From assembly GCA_013420905.1 (NCBI GenBank), contig JAAXNY010000008.1, positions 2,294,001 to 2,358,000 on the forward strand: a stretch of DNA of 64,000 bases, in the 5' to 3' direction. The notes beneath the pieces are model-generated. The model worked only from the letters and a program-made list of their open reading frames with translations, was not told the DNA's origin and made no database searches. Both the position numbers and the translations under genes were made by a program. The stretch's first letter is position 1. Each line of letters begins with the position of its first letter. Below, piece after piece: positions 26,725 through 36,789 of this stretch. The DNA is from Collybia mongolica (taxonomy: Eukaryota; Basidiomycota; Agaricomycetes; Agaricales; Clitocybaceae).

Positions 26725-29605
26725 ATGCAGGCTGGCCCAAGAGTTCCAGGTAGCACACAACCTCCAGTAAAAATCTATAATGCCGTCTATTCATCCGTTC
26801 AGGTAAGTTGTTCCATCCTGGTCGATCGTTTGCGTTGACACGGCGCGTCTACTCACAGGTATATGAATGCATGGTCAGAGGTATTGCCGTCATGCGCAGA
26901 CGCAATGACTCATATGTCAATGCGACCCAAATTCTTAAAGTTGCTGGCGTTGACAAGGGGCGCCGCACGAAGATTTTGGAGAAGGAAATTCTTCCTGGGA
27001 AACACGAGATTGTGCAAGGAGGGTACGGAAAATACCAGGGGACGTGGTACGCGCTATCCAGCTATAACTATTCAAACGCGTGTTCTGTGCCGACTGCTGT
27101 ATGCCTAGGATCCCACTTGAGAAAGGTCGTGATATTGCCCTTCAATATGGTGTTGCACCATTGCTTTCTCCGCTCTTCGATTTTACACCCTCCACAAGCT
27201 CTTTAGCAGCTCTCCCTGTCGGTACCCCTGGTGGTACTGCATCCCCTCGCCCACTTTCTGCCTCTTCCTCATATTCAAGTCTGGGTGCAACTGGGAATTA
27301 CATGCCATCCCTACCAGGTAACTTGGCGCCGCCGCCCATCATGCCTGGCTCTGCACTTCGCTTGCTAAACCAAGGGCGTGCTCAAGGTCTTTTTACACCT
27401 TCTACCTCAGGTTTAAACCCTTCATCTCATGCCATAGACGTTTCCTCACATCTAGTCCACCCCACAGGTGCATATGGACAATCTCTTTTTCTCCCCCCTT
27501 CACAAACCCCTCCCCCAGGTTCATCTTTGAAGCGCAATCGCTCCGAAGCAGATGTTGAAACATCAGGAAACCGGACCCCTGGCCATTATACGACCTCTTT
27601 CCATTCTTCGTCTCAACCATTACCTTCGGAATCGACAGACGTCCATATGGGTGACCGCTCGCGACCCCCATCGACAGGCCCACAACAGAACGGTGACGAG
27701 GGACAATCCCCCGCAAAGCGTGCGCGCAAAGACCCGACACCACCCTCTGGCTCCCAACACGTCTCATGGCAGCTACCCTCACGAAATCAACCTCAGTCTA
27801 TTTCAGCCCCCCGAGACGCAAGGACTACGCCAGGTTCTAACGGACTTTCTCGACCTCCGAGCTCCCTTTCTACAACGAATGGCACTATTGGTAAACTTAA
27901 TGACTCTCCCGAGCTTGAGGTATATGCCCCGCGTTTTGCCTCGAAGCCCGGTATCGTACGGATTACAGATCCATCGGCCCCCCCCTAAGAGATAACAGGC
28001 GCGCAGCAGTTATAGCCGCTATCTGTCAACGCGATGACCCCACACCCGTCCTGGATCTTTTGCGTGAAATTGCACCGCCGGAGCGACTCACTGATACAAA
28101 TCCAAGATCTCCCCCGAACGTCGATGTGGATATCATCATTGATGACCAAGGTCATACTGCTTTACATATCGCTGCGAGTCTTGCACGCCAACAGATTGTT
28201 GATTCATTAATTGCTCACGGTTCTGACATTCATCGCGGGAATCACTTGGGAGAAACTCCTCTCATTCGGGCTTGCCTTGCGACCCACAATGCTGACCAAC
28301 AGGCATTTCACACACTAGTTTCTACTCTTCATCCATCTATCAGGACTCTGGATACATCACGCAAGTCGGTTTTACATCATATAGTTTCTCTAGCTGGCGT
28401 CAAGGGCCGTGCGGTCCCTGCACGATACTACCTTGACCAAGTATTCTATTGGATCGCGCAGCACCAAGGTGGTGATTTTAAATCCCTAGTAGACTTGCAG
28501 GACGAGCACGGGGATACGGCGCTGAATATTGCAGCTCGGGTAGGTAATAGGAGTCTTGTGAGAACATTATTAGATGTTGGAGCCAATCGAATACTGCCGA
28601 ACAAATTGGGACTGAGGCCTGGTGATTTTGGAGTCGAAACTGAGGTTGGTGATGTCTAGTCATTCGGATTGGAACACATTTGCTAACGCCGCCTTCCGCC
28701 TAGGAGCTGAGTGGTGGTCCACGAGCTGAGGACATCCTGGCAGTCCTTCGTTCTGGTCCCCCAGCCCCTGTTCAAAAAAGTCAAGATGTTATTGCAGGTA
28801 TGTAGGTTCCTAATGAAGACTCTACGCTCCCTGACCATTGTGTCAGATATGACGACCATGATCCAAGGCTTGAGCACCGAGTTCCAAAGCGAGGTCAAAT
28901 CCAAGCAGGATGCTCTTGATGTCACCCAAGCTCACTTGCGTGCCGCGACGCGTGAGCTTTCTGAGCAGCGAAAACAAATAGCAGCCTGGCAAGCCCGCTG
29001 TGGCGAGCTTGACCAGATAAACCAACGCGTGCGCAACGTTGAAAAAGCCATTACAGATGAGGATCAATTCGACTGGACTGGCCGAACAGATCTCAGTGAG
29101 AACGATGGGCGCGAGTCCGCAGGGCCTGCATTCCAGTGGAGAGGGTCGAATTCGACAATGGTGGGAATCGGAGGATCTGTGGACATCTCGTTCAATGTCG
29201 ATCCGGAGCCACCAGTACCATCAACAGATTCAATTGCGAGTTTGATTCGGCTACGGCGGTTGAAGATATGGCATCTGAGAATGGAAGAATTTATGAAGTC
29301 GAGGTTGAAGAGTCTGCAAGGGGCCAGCGCCGAGAAAGAATATCAATGCAAGAAGATCGTGGCGTTATGCACGGGTATTCCGATCGACAAGGTTGAGGAT
29401 GTTAGTGTCAGTTAAGTATCACGACGGTTCGGTGCTGACATCTGATTCTTTTAGATGCTGGAGAATTTGGTCGTCGCGGTCGAAAGTGAAGCTCAAATTG
29501 TTGATATTGGCCGTGTATCTGGTTTTATGCAGAAGGTGTGTTCCATCCATATCTTCTGGTCCTCGCTGCTTACAACTAGATAAGGTTCGTGATGGCATCA
29601 TCTAG
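26725..29605 (+). CDS. MBP1: APSES/KilA-N cell-cycle transcription factor, MBF DNA-binding subunit
   Basis: The protein starts [20 protein letters not shown]. It has an N-terminal APSES DNA-binding domain with the conserved stretches [33 protein letters not shown] and [21 protein letters not shown] Ser/Pro-rich linker with a basic cluster ([10 protein letters not shown]) follows, which may be a nuclear signal. Then come ankyrin repeats ([59 protein letters not shown]) and a C-terminal coiled coil ([20 protein letters not shown]) that would bind the Swi6-like partner. This is the DNA-binding half of MBF, which activates G1/S genes through ACGCGT boxes. The joined product ends [13 protein letters not shown]. 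The intron at the APSES end (after GTW) and the one after QK are clear; the frame changes around 27990 and 28650 were placed by homology. Confidence 0.93.
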
Positions 29606-29938
29606 ATGACTTCACTTTTCTTCGTACCGTTCATCCGTGCTATACAAATCTTTTACCCGCATGCAATTGTAATATGCCCCACATTCTCGATATATATAAA
29701 TTAAGGTCTTGAGGTTTTTTCGGTTATGTTTGCCTTTAGTCAGGGACGAATCGATCCCCCAGAGGGAATGGTCTCGAGCCAAAGTAAACGAAACATGAGG
29801 TATGACGGCTTGGATGACGCCAGCAATGGATGCATATCGACGCTGCTACGATAAAATATTGTGTACTGCATATGGGTCTCGAGATGAGAAAAGGCAGACG
29901 TTTTTAATGTATGCTACGTGGGAGTCCTTGGTCAGCGT
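29606..29938. other. MBP1 3' flank
   Basis: This is the downstream region of MBP1. It contains an AT-rich tract (TATATATAAATTAA near 29690) that could serve 3'-end formation. No gene is seen. The hAT target duplication begins at 29939. Confidence 0.4.
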
Positions 29939-29946
29939 TTCAATAC
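29939..29946. repeat. Left 8-bp target-site duplication of the hAT-like element
   Basis: TTCAATAC directly precedes the left terminal inverted repeat and is repeated exactly at 34471-34478 after the right one. Confidence 0.85.
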
Positions 29947-30020
29947 CAGTGTTGGCCAGTCATGACTTTAAGGTGACAGCCATCAAAGTGACTTGACGAC
30001 TTTTTGATGACAAGTCATGA

Positions 30021-31091
30021 CCATCTATGGTGTACAACGCCTAGTCACCACCAACTTTGTGCAGTGGCCAATTTGGTCCGGCAAAAAATTTGAAATTTTG
30101 CCCAAAGTGGGCCTAGGCTCGAGTCCCTCCACCGTAATCTCCGTTGTGTAGAATGTAGCGGAAAAAAACAGTTTGTAAGCATTGTATACAATATACACTC
30201 GGCGCCGCAGAATGGGACGCAAAAAGCTATGGCGTGTTCGGTCCATCGCACATGCGCGAGCCTCGAAAAAATCAAAATCAAGCTGAATGGATGCGGTGGG
30301 CAACAAAATCGTCCAGAAAATGATCTTTCCCCTCGATGACCCAAGCTTTCCAGATCAGCCAAAAGGAATGAAACAAATCCTTGTCAAGCGTGGCCTCTGG
30401 CGGGACAAGCTGTGCATGCAGTGCAAAAAGTGTCAGGGTGAAGCTACGGCATGCTGCGCAAAACGGATCCTCGAACTGCAGCCAGATTTCAAGTCACAAC
30501 GATCGCTTGTCCAGGAAGTGATCGAGGCGGCAGGGCACTTCTGCATTATCCTCCCAAAATTTCATTGTGAGTTGAACTTCATTGAATATTTTTGGGGGGC
30601 TGTGAAAAGGTACCTTCGCGAGCATTGTGATTATACCTTTCAGATGTTGCAAGAAAATATGCCCATAGCACTTGCATCAGTGAATAAGCTGCTTGTTCGG
30701 AAATGGCAGAACCGTATGATGCGCTGGGTTGATGCTTACAGGGAAGGCTTCGATGCCAAAGATGCCCAACTTCATGTCCAGGCCTTCAGCTCGAAGAAAT
30801 ACCGTTCCCATCGTCGCCTGGGCGTTCAGATTGCGACGGCTCTCGATTAGGCAGGATTATGTAATTGATTTACTTCCATATTTGGACAATATTATGTCAT
30901 CTGGCCAAATTTGGGTCGCCAAAAAATATAACTCCCTCAATTTTGACCCAGTCGAAAAACCGCTTGGTCATTTTGATCAGCTTTCTAAATAATGCATTTT
31001 TACCAAAGGAATAAGAGATCGGGACAACGTTGGTCACGGGATTTCGGTTGCACAAAATTGGTGGTGACTAGGCGGGTTACACCATAAATGG
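30021..31091 (+). mobile_element. Internally deleted DDE transposon with inverted termini (about 1.07 kb)
   Basis: The two ends are inverted copies of about 43 bp. The left reads CCATCTATGGTGTA and shortly after CGCCTAGTCACCACCAA; the right end on the minus strand reads CCATTTATGGTGTA and the same CGCCTAGTCACCACCAA. If the true end is TGGTGTA, both copies are flanked by TA, as in Tc1/mariner-type insertions. Between them lies a transposase remnant. At about 1 kb with only half a transposase it is non-autonomous. It sits within the left part of the hAT-like element. Confidence 0.7.
30212..30850 (+). pseudogene. DDE transposase remnant (C-terminal part)
   Basis: A short N-terminal piece (MGRKKLWRVRSIAHARASKK, ATG at 30212) ends in a TGA at 30284-30286. 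In the same frame, directly after the stop, a 187-residue reading follows to 30850. It contains a Cys-rich stretch (CMQCKKCQGEATACC) and the block LPKFHCELNFIEYFWGAVKR, which carries the last acidic residue of the DDE triad in a fungal transposase family related to Tc1/mariner-type enzymes. The middle of the protein, with the first catalytic Asp residues, appears to be deleted. The family assignment rests on the HCELN...E block. Confidence 0.65.
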
Positions 31092-31135
31092 AATGACTGG
31101 CACGTGATTCTAGAGTCAGAGTTTGCTTTTTGTTT

Positions 31136-31167
31136 GACAAGCTTACTACCCGTGCCTTTGGCACGGG
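31136..31167. repeat. GACAAGCTTA plus hairpin module, copy 1
   Basis: GACAAGCTTA (31136-31145) is followed after three bases by a perfect 8-bp stem, CCCGTGCC/GGCACGGG, with a TTT loop (31149-31167). The same layout recurs at 32278-32308. Hairpins close to an end are typical of Helitron-type elements, but I could not find the CTRR terminus. Confidence 0.5.
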
Positions 31168-31289
31168 GGGGTGGCTTGTCCATTCTGAGGGCAAATAATA
31201 TTTACACAAATATATAAAGGGAGTTCCAGATATATGGTCACTGGAGTGTGGATTGCAGTTGGCCACAAATGGCATTGTTTTTTTTCCCC

Positions 31290-31645
31290 CATACCACAGG
31301 CCCCTGGAAGCTCCCCTATATGTTTGGGAATTTTTTGTGGATTTGAGACTCCCAAAATGATGATTTTCCCAGCCCAAAATAGTAGATCTGAGTGATTCTG
31401 GCAAAATCCTTGGCCTAAATATAGCAGATTTCAGACCTTCCTTGAGGATTTTTTCCAAGTAATGGGTCACTGGTTCATTTGATCTGTTTCAGTTTGAGAA
31501 GAGCCAGAGCCCAGATTCACAATCCTCAAAAAGCACTAAAATATGTTTTATGATATAAGCCCTGGCCCATATAGTGGATTTAAGGCCCATTCTGGTGAAA
31601 AACTTCTCCAAACATATAGGGGAGCTTCCAGGGGCCTCATACCAC
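31290..31645. mobile_element. Small MITE with 8-bp target duplication (340 bp)
   Basis: The element proper is 31298-31637. Both ends start AGGCCCCTGGAAGCTCCCCT, and the inverted identity continues through ATATGTTTGG, giving about 30 bp of perfect terminal repeat. The 8-bp sequence CATACCAC flanks it at 31290-31297 and 31638-31645. There is no coding capacity. The 8-bp duplication suggests mobilisation by a hAT-type transposase. Confidence 0.82.
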
Positions 31646-32277
31646 TCTAAGGAACAACTGTAAAATTGAAATTTACAACAAAATACCTTGGTATTTCAGG
31701 AGAGATTCATCTGCTTCATTCTTATTTTTACTGTGGCAAGGATAGATAATGAATCATGATTATGGCTTTTAGTTTTGTAAATGAGATGGTAATTAGTCTC
31801 ATAACAAATACATGTGATATGTTCCTGCCTACAATCAAGGCACTCTCTAGATTGCACACAATCTTATATATTTCCCTGTATACCTCAATTGAGCCTCAAA
31901 ACTATTATGCATGCTTTGATAAGTATTTTGTAATCAACAGGCTATGGCCATGAAACTTTATCAAATTGATTTGACCTTTCCAAAATGTTCTATGAGAGGG
32001 GAGAAAGAAGAATGACACCACTTCCAGATCCCAGCAACAAATGGACACATGAGCTAGTAGTTAGAAGCCTGAGGGCACACATTATACAAATTTGATGCTG
32101 GACGCTTTTTGGTCACATGACTAAATGATGTGTCTGATGGCAAATGCCGCCTGCTTCTGTTTCGGGCATCCGTTCAATATTTGTCATCTTTCTCTGATTA
32201 GTCATATTTTTAGTCAGCAAAGCAAATATTAGGTCAGCAAAGCTAGGGTCAAAACACCCAGATGTTTTAATGTATAG

Positions 32278-32372
32278 GACAAGCTTATGGCCCGTGGCTA
32301 CGCCACGGCACTGCTACACTCACCCATGGCTCTACCACGTAACCTTCAGCTTGCTGGGGGCTCTGCCCCCAG
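32278..32372. repeat. GACAAGCTTA plus hairpin module, copy 2, and an adjacent GC hairpin
   Basis: GACAAGCTTA (32278-32287) precedes the stem CCGTGGC/GCCACGG with a 3-nt loop (32292-32308). A second hairpin, CTGGGGGC/GCCCCCAG with a TCT loop, lies at 32354-32372. These GC-rich palindromes stand out in AT-rich DNA and probably mark ends of Helitron-type or related elements. Confidence 0.45.
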
Positions 32373-32904
32373 ACTCCCATCTTAGTCTCAATACTTTATT
32401 CTATGTTCAATTTCAATATTTTGGATGTAGGCTTTTTTCCCTATTCAAATCATAATCCATATAATACTTCTACTCCAAAGGAACATCTTTACTGTTAAAG
32501 TGACCCTATTGTCTACAGTATTTGGTATCATAGCTTTGATTCCATGTACCAATATTACCTGTGAAATCACAATATAAAACTGCCCATGTATAACTACAGG
32601 AGATCTAAAGTCAAGTCCAACTTGGTGTAATCAGTGCCCTTGATATTGGTTAATTGTCATACAGAATCCCAGCTATAAAAGCAGTTGTGACCATGCCAAT
32701 TTAAAAGCTATCAGGCTATTAGATGGCATCATTTGGAATCTTGAGATAATTTCTTTATGCCTATCATTTTGACTCCCAATTAACTATACTTCTACAATAT
32801 GGTTGCTTGTCCATGTTATTATTTCCCTTGACCCATTGTAAAGACTATCAACTGTGTTCAAATTGTGCAATATCATTACATGGCACCCCACTTTTTAAGT
32901 TAGC

Positions 32905-33503
32905 TTACATAGATAGAGGTAGCCCTGATACATTGATAACATTCAGATATTCAACAGGGTATATTGCTTCAGCTCCATCAATTCCTTCATATGCAATACA
33001 ATCTGCACTGTGGTACATCTTGCCATCTCCAGGAAACATATCCAGTACTTTTTTATTGAGAGAGTCAACATCACCATTTCTGGCAGAAAGAATAGCTCTC
33101 TCAGGGTAAAATGTATCAGGTTTTAGAACAGGGTTTCCAATGTCAGGATATAATGTGTCAGTTAGAGACTCCACAGTATTCTCAGCATCATAAAAGTGGC
33201 TAGGTAAGGTGACATTTCCATTGCCATCTGTAAGCTTCCCATGGCCAATTTCAATTTGCCATTTGGAAAGTCTCATTTTATCATTAGTAACACCATATAA
33301 GTACAGATTTTTCTTTAGTTTGAGTATTTGAAGTTCATCCCCACAGTGGGGAGTGCATAAGACAGGCACCCACAGTCTGCACCATCAAATACTATAATTA
33401 GCCTACCAAAGGCTCTATCATCTTCTCTAATATTTTGGAATAGCCAGTTGACTGCATCAAAGGCAACAATGCTGTCCAATATTGTGTAGTCAATTCCTAT
33501 CAC
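32905..33503 (-). pseudogene. Helitron-type PIF1-like helicase fragment
   Basis: One minus-strand frame (33503 towards 33381) resembles the ATPase core (LFQNIREDDRAFGRLIIVFD, a degraded form of the 'RPFGG...VFGGDF' motif). A shifted frame (33369-32905) continues with the C-terminal helicase half: LKPDTFYPERAILSARNGDV, SLNKKVLDMFPGDGKMYHSA, and EYLNVINVSGLPLS. This wording is characteristic of the PIF1-like helicase of rolling-circle Helitrons. The frameshift and missing N- and C-terminal parts make it a relic. No Rep endonuclease domain is visible nearby. Confidence 0.75.
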
Positions 33504-33689
33504 ATTTGCAAATTATTATGTGAAAAGTTAGTTGTTATTGCTCTAATTTGATAGGGATCAGCTCTATTCAAAATCCTTGGAATCAATGTTTCTTCTACCT
33601 ATAATATTTCTCTCAACCATGTATTACTATTTCCCTTACTCATTTGCACTGGATTCCTATTGTTCTAAAGATAGGGTTAGACAGAGAGT

Positions 33690-34095
33690 AATTTTTTCAA
33701 AATAGAATGTATCAGATTTTAAAGCAGGCTTTGTAGTGTTAGAACATTTTATGTTAATTTATGGATTAACAACCAAATTGCTCAGATAAACTCATTTCCA
33801 TTTTTATCTGCATGCTTTCCATGTTCTACTTTGATTTGTAATTTTATGGGTAGTGGCACCATTTAAATACTTTTTTTTTTCCAGTTTGAGCATCTGAAAT
33901 TTATGAGGCAGCTTAAGGTTAATAGGTATTGTTTGTTATTTGTTGACTTAGTCCGCTTTGGAGGTCATGTGATGTGGTGTTGCAGATCAGGTGATTAGTA
34001 TGTGTCTTAGCATGTTACCTGGATAGATTTTTTTTTAAATATATAATGTATTAGTTTTTAAAGCAAGATATGTAATGTTAGAATTTATTGTGGTA
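33690..34095 (-). repeat. Two decayed partial copies of the helicase segment
   Basis: On the minus strand the stretch that reads LKPDTFYPERA at about 33100-33135 recurs in degraded form at about 33700-33760 (readable as LKSDTFYFEK) and again at about 34025-34085 (readable as LKTNTLYI, then a stop). The flanking sequence also matches: the segment at 33155-33345 has a diverged counterpart at about 33765-33890. All copies face the same way. They are remnants of tandem duplication or of repeated insertion. Confidence 0.5.
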
Positions 34096-34270
34096 ATTAA
34101 GGGTGACTTAAGCAGGTGACTTGAGCAGGTGACATGGCATGTGACTTCAACAATTTTCCTGCTTTGTCATCCTTAGTCAGCACTCTACTTAAAAGACAAC
34201 TTTTTTGCTGCTTTGTCAGACTTAGTCAGCGCTTAGTCAGGATTAGTCACAATCAAATTCACACGGCCGT

Positions 34271-34300
34271 AGTACTTTAATATAGACAGACAGACAGATT
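34271..34300 (-). repeat. Helitron-like 5' terminus and (GACA)n run
   Basis: Read on the minus strand, 34286-34271 is TCTATATTAAAGTACT, which fits the TCTMTAYTA start described for plant Helitrons, and it faces in the same direction as the helicase relic. It is preceded on that strand by a short TCTG repeat (plus strand GACAGACAGACAG at 34285-34297). Confidence 0.4.
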
Positions 34301-34470
34301 GACACTGTTATCGTAAAGGTCTTAGCGAATCGCGCATGATAATCACAAGTTAGAGTCTATTATGTAACTAGTAGATATAGGGTCACGGTCAAGTCAGGTA
34401 CAGTCAATCACTGACAGTTGGTCAACTGTAAGGCGACCTTCATGACATGTCAATGACTTGGCCAACACTG

Positions 34471-34478
34471 TTCAATAC
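34471..34478. repeat. Right 8-bp target-site duplication of the hAT-like element
   Basis: TTCAATAC follows the right terminal inverted repeat and exactly matches 29939-29946. Confidence 0.85.
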
Positions 34479-34546
34479 TCCCTCCATTTACCTTCCGGGG
34501 TCACTAACGCAACAGTAGTCGTACACAATACTTAATATAAATACAA

Positions 34547-36525
34547 TTATACATCTTCTGGAGCAAACAGCTGGAAATTACGGTTGTAAGTCCCTGATGC
34601 GAGCAGTTTACCATCGCTTGATATGTCAACAGACATGACTTTCCCTGCGTCTGTAGAAAGCGTCCGCAGGAGTTGCCAGTCATCGGCACTCCATAGCTTG
34701 ACAAGACCGTCGTATCCTGAGCTCACGAAAAATAGGCCAGATCGATACTTCCACTCCTCCAAAAGGGTGCTCGAATCTGCCTCAGGTGTGTCATTGTTTG
34801 TGTCGTCATCCGTGCCGTTCATCTGTACATCCAATGTGGGTGGTGTAGGTTTGAAGTAGAGGTCATCCGCTTGGAAAAAGCGAACGTCAGAGACGTTGGA
34901 GAGGTGTGCTGGGATGGTATATAGCGACTTGAGTGATCGCATATCCCATATGCGGATGGTGTCGTCTCCTGAACCAGTGGCAATTTGATACCTAGAAGGG
35001 TGTAGAAGGATATAAGTGAGCCTTGGAATTGGGCACTGAGGGAAATCCGAACCCATTGGGCGAAAACCCAATTGAGAATATTGCCTGCACATGTCCATCA
35101 AGAACCATGGCTGTTCTCCCGGTACGCATATCCCAAACACGACCGATAGCATCGAGCCCCCTACACCAAACATTCGTCACTGTAATACTGATGGCTCGTT
35201 GCGCGGAGGGAACTCACCCAGAAGCGACCAGGGCACCATCATTCTGGAACTCAACGCAGTACACCTCCTTGGAATGTCCTTCCTGCAGTAACAATTCTTT
35301 GGACGTATTAACATCCCATAGCCGCCATGTTGTGTCGAAGCTTGCGCTAGCAACGTAGTTTCCAGAAGGATGGAAGGCAACGCGACAGACACGATCTTGG
35401 TGCCCTTTCATTACGGATATTGGTGAATCACTAAACTCAGAAAACCCAAATGAAAATTACATTCAAAGGGTAGGCCCAAAAATCTTACCCATTCATTGAC
35501 CATAAAAGTACGTTGCCATCTCCACCACCACTTGCTAGGTTAGCAGACTCGGCACCATGCGTCAAGGTTGCCTGAGGATGCCATGCTACGCCTCCAACCC
35601 GGTCGCTATGACCTGGAAATAGATGTTATATATGAATGGCAATATTAATGATAAACAAACCTCGTAAGGAGCGGACTGGTGTGCAAGCGGGGACGTTCCA
35701 GAGTTTTATTGTTCCAGACCAACTGCCTGTCGCAAGCATTTCATTATTAGGTGCGAATCGCACTTGTGATATCGGTCGTTCGTCCCCTATTTGTGATCCC
35801 AGGTTGGCGAATTTCTGTGTCAATCATTAGGTCGGGAAATCTATCGTATAGCGTCGTAAGGTTACAACGCACTTTCACTTCAGCAAACACTTTCTTCCGA
35901 ATGTCAACAATTCGACCGAGATCCATTTTACTGTCTAACCGCTGCTGGGCGATGCGCTTTTGAGCTCTGCCGAGAAAACACGAAACAAATGGAGTGTAGT
36001 AAGCACCTTGAGCTTCACCTATCTGTAGCATAAATCCAACCTGGGCAGAGAGTACTCTGCTAATCGCCTCCGTGCCTCCAAAAGTTCCAGTGAACCTGGG
36101 GAGTAAAATTCCTCTTCCTGAAGCAAAGTGAGCAGCAGATATTGTAGATTTTTAAATACGTACGTCTTCATCACTGTCATCAGACGACTCGTCGTCCACT
36201 TGCATGGAATCGTCACCCCGTGCCGCATGTATTTGGGATAGTACATAGATTAGGCGGTCACGGCGGTCGGCTGCCTGTACGAAACGTTCAGGCAAATAGA
36301 ATACTCAGATAACAAATCACGCACTCGTTCTCCGAAAAGCGTTATAGGTTCTCCAATCTCACGTAGCCTCGCCTTCACACGGTTATCGTCTGTGGGTACT
36401 GCCATACTTCTCGCTTTCTTCTTCCGTTCCAGTTCATCGAGTATTACTTTGTTCTCCATTCTTGCCCTCTCCGTGCCCAGATAGTTTCCATCATCCACGA
36501 GCGAATCAAAAGTAAGCTCTGCCAT
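34547..36525 (-). CDS. PRP4: U4/U6 snRNP splicing factor PRP4 (WD-repeat protein)
   Basis: The N-terminal PRP4-like (SFM) domain reads [19 protein letters not shown] and is followed by [17 protein letters not shown] and a helical link ([20 protein letters not shown]). A C-terminal WD40 propeller comes next, with repeats such as [80 protein letters not shown] and [20 protein letters not shown]. Prp4 binds Prp3 and stabilises the U4/U6.U5 tri-snRNP in the nucleus. Start at ATG 36525 ([15 protein letters not shown]); an upstream in-frame ATG at 36555 would add ten residues and is less likely. An acidic stretch ([14 protein letters not shown]) lies before the link. Six or so short introns are needed. 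The 3' end lies only 69 bp from the transposon duplication. Confidence 0.94.
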
Positions 36526-36789
36526 ATTTGGATTGTTAAATAGGGTTGAAACCAATTTCGAAGAAGAACGGCCGTTTCAAGAGTCTAAATATTTCGCGAC
36601 ACAGTTGGTGGACGCGGTTATTTGGCGTGCCAAACAAGCGCGGTAAGGGATTTTGCCTTTTTTGAAGGAAATAATAAGAAGTGAGTTGAAAAAAAGAAAC
36701 TAATGAATCTTTCACGCAAATGGTCCAAAACTTTCCAATGTAGCAACTGATATAACATTTGACGCTCCAACCACGGTTGAGCCCAGTAC

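Larger units (their letters stand above)
29947..34470. mobile_element. hAT-like transposon carrying nested elements (about 4.5 kb)
   Basis: The element begins CAGTGTTGGCCA and its right end, read on the other strand, begins with the same 12 bases followed by a closely similar GTCAT-rich stretch. Perfect 8-bp duplications (TTCAATAC) flank it. An 8-bp target duplication together with a CAGTG-type terminus is the signature of the hAT superfamily. The subterminal regions are full of short GTCA/TGAC motifs, also usual for hAT ends. No hAT transposase (dimerisation domain) is visible inside, so the copy must have been moved in trans. The interior holds a deleted DDE element, a MITE and Helitron-type helicase remnants, which entered later or were carried along. 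It lies between MBP1 and PRP4 and breaks neither coding region. Confidence 0.8.

Noticed and set aside
30021..30027. hAT interpretation for the inner DDE element
   Set aside because: No 8-bp duplication flanks it; a TA flank at the TGGTGTA ends and the HCELN...E block point to a Tc1/mariner-like or related family instead.
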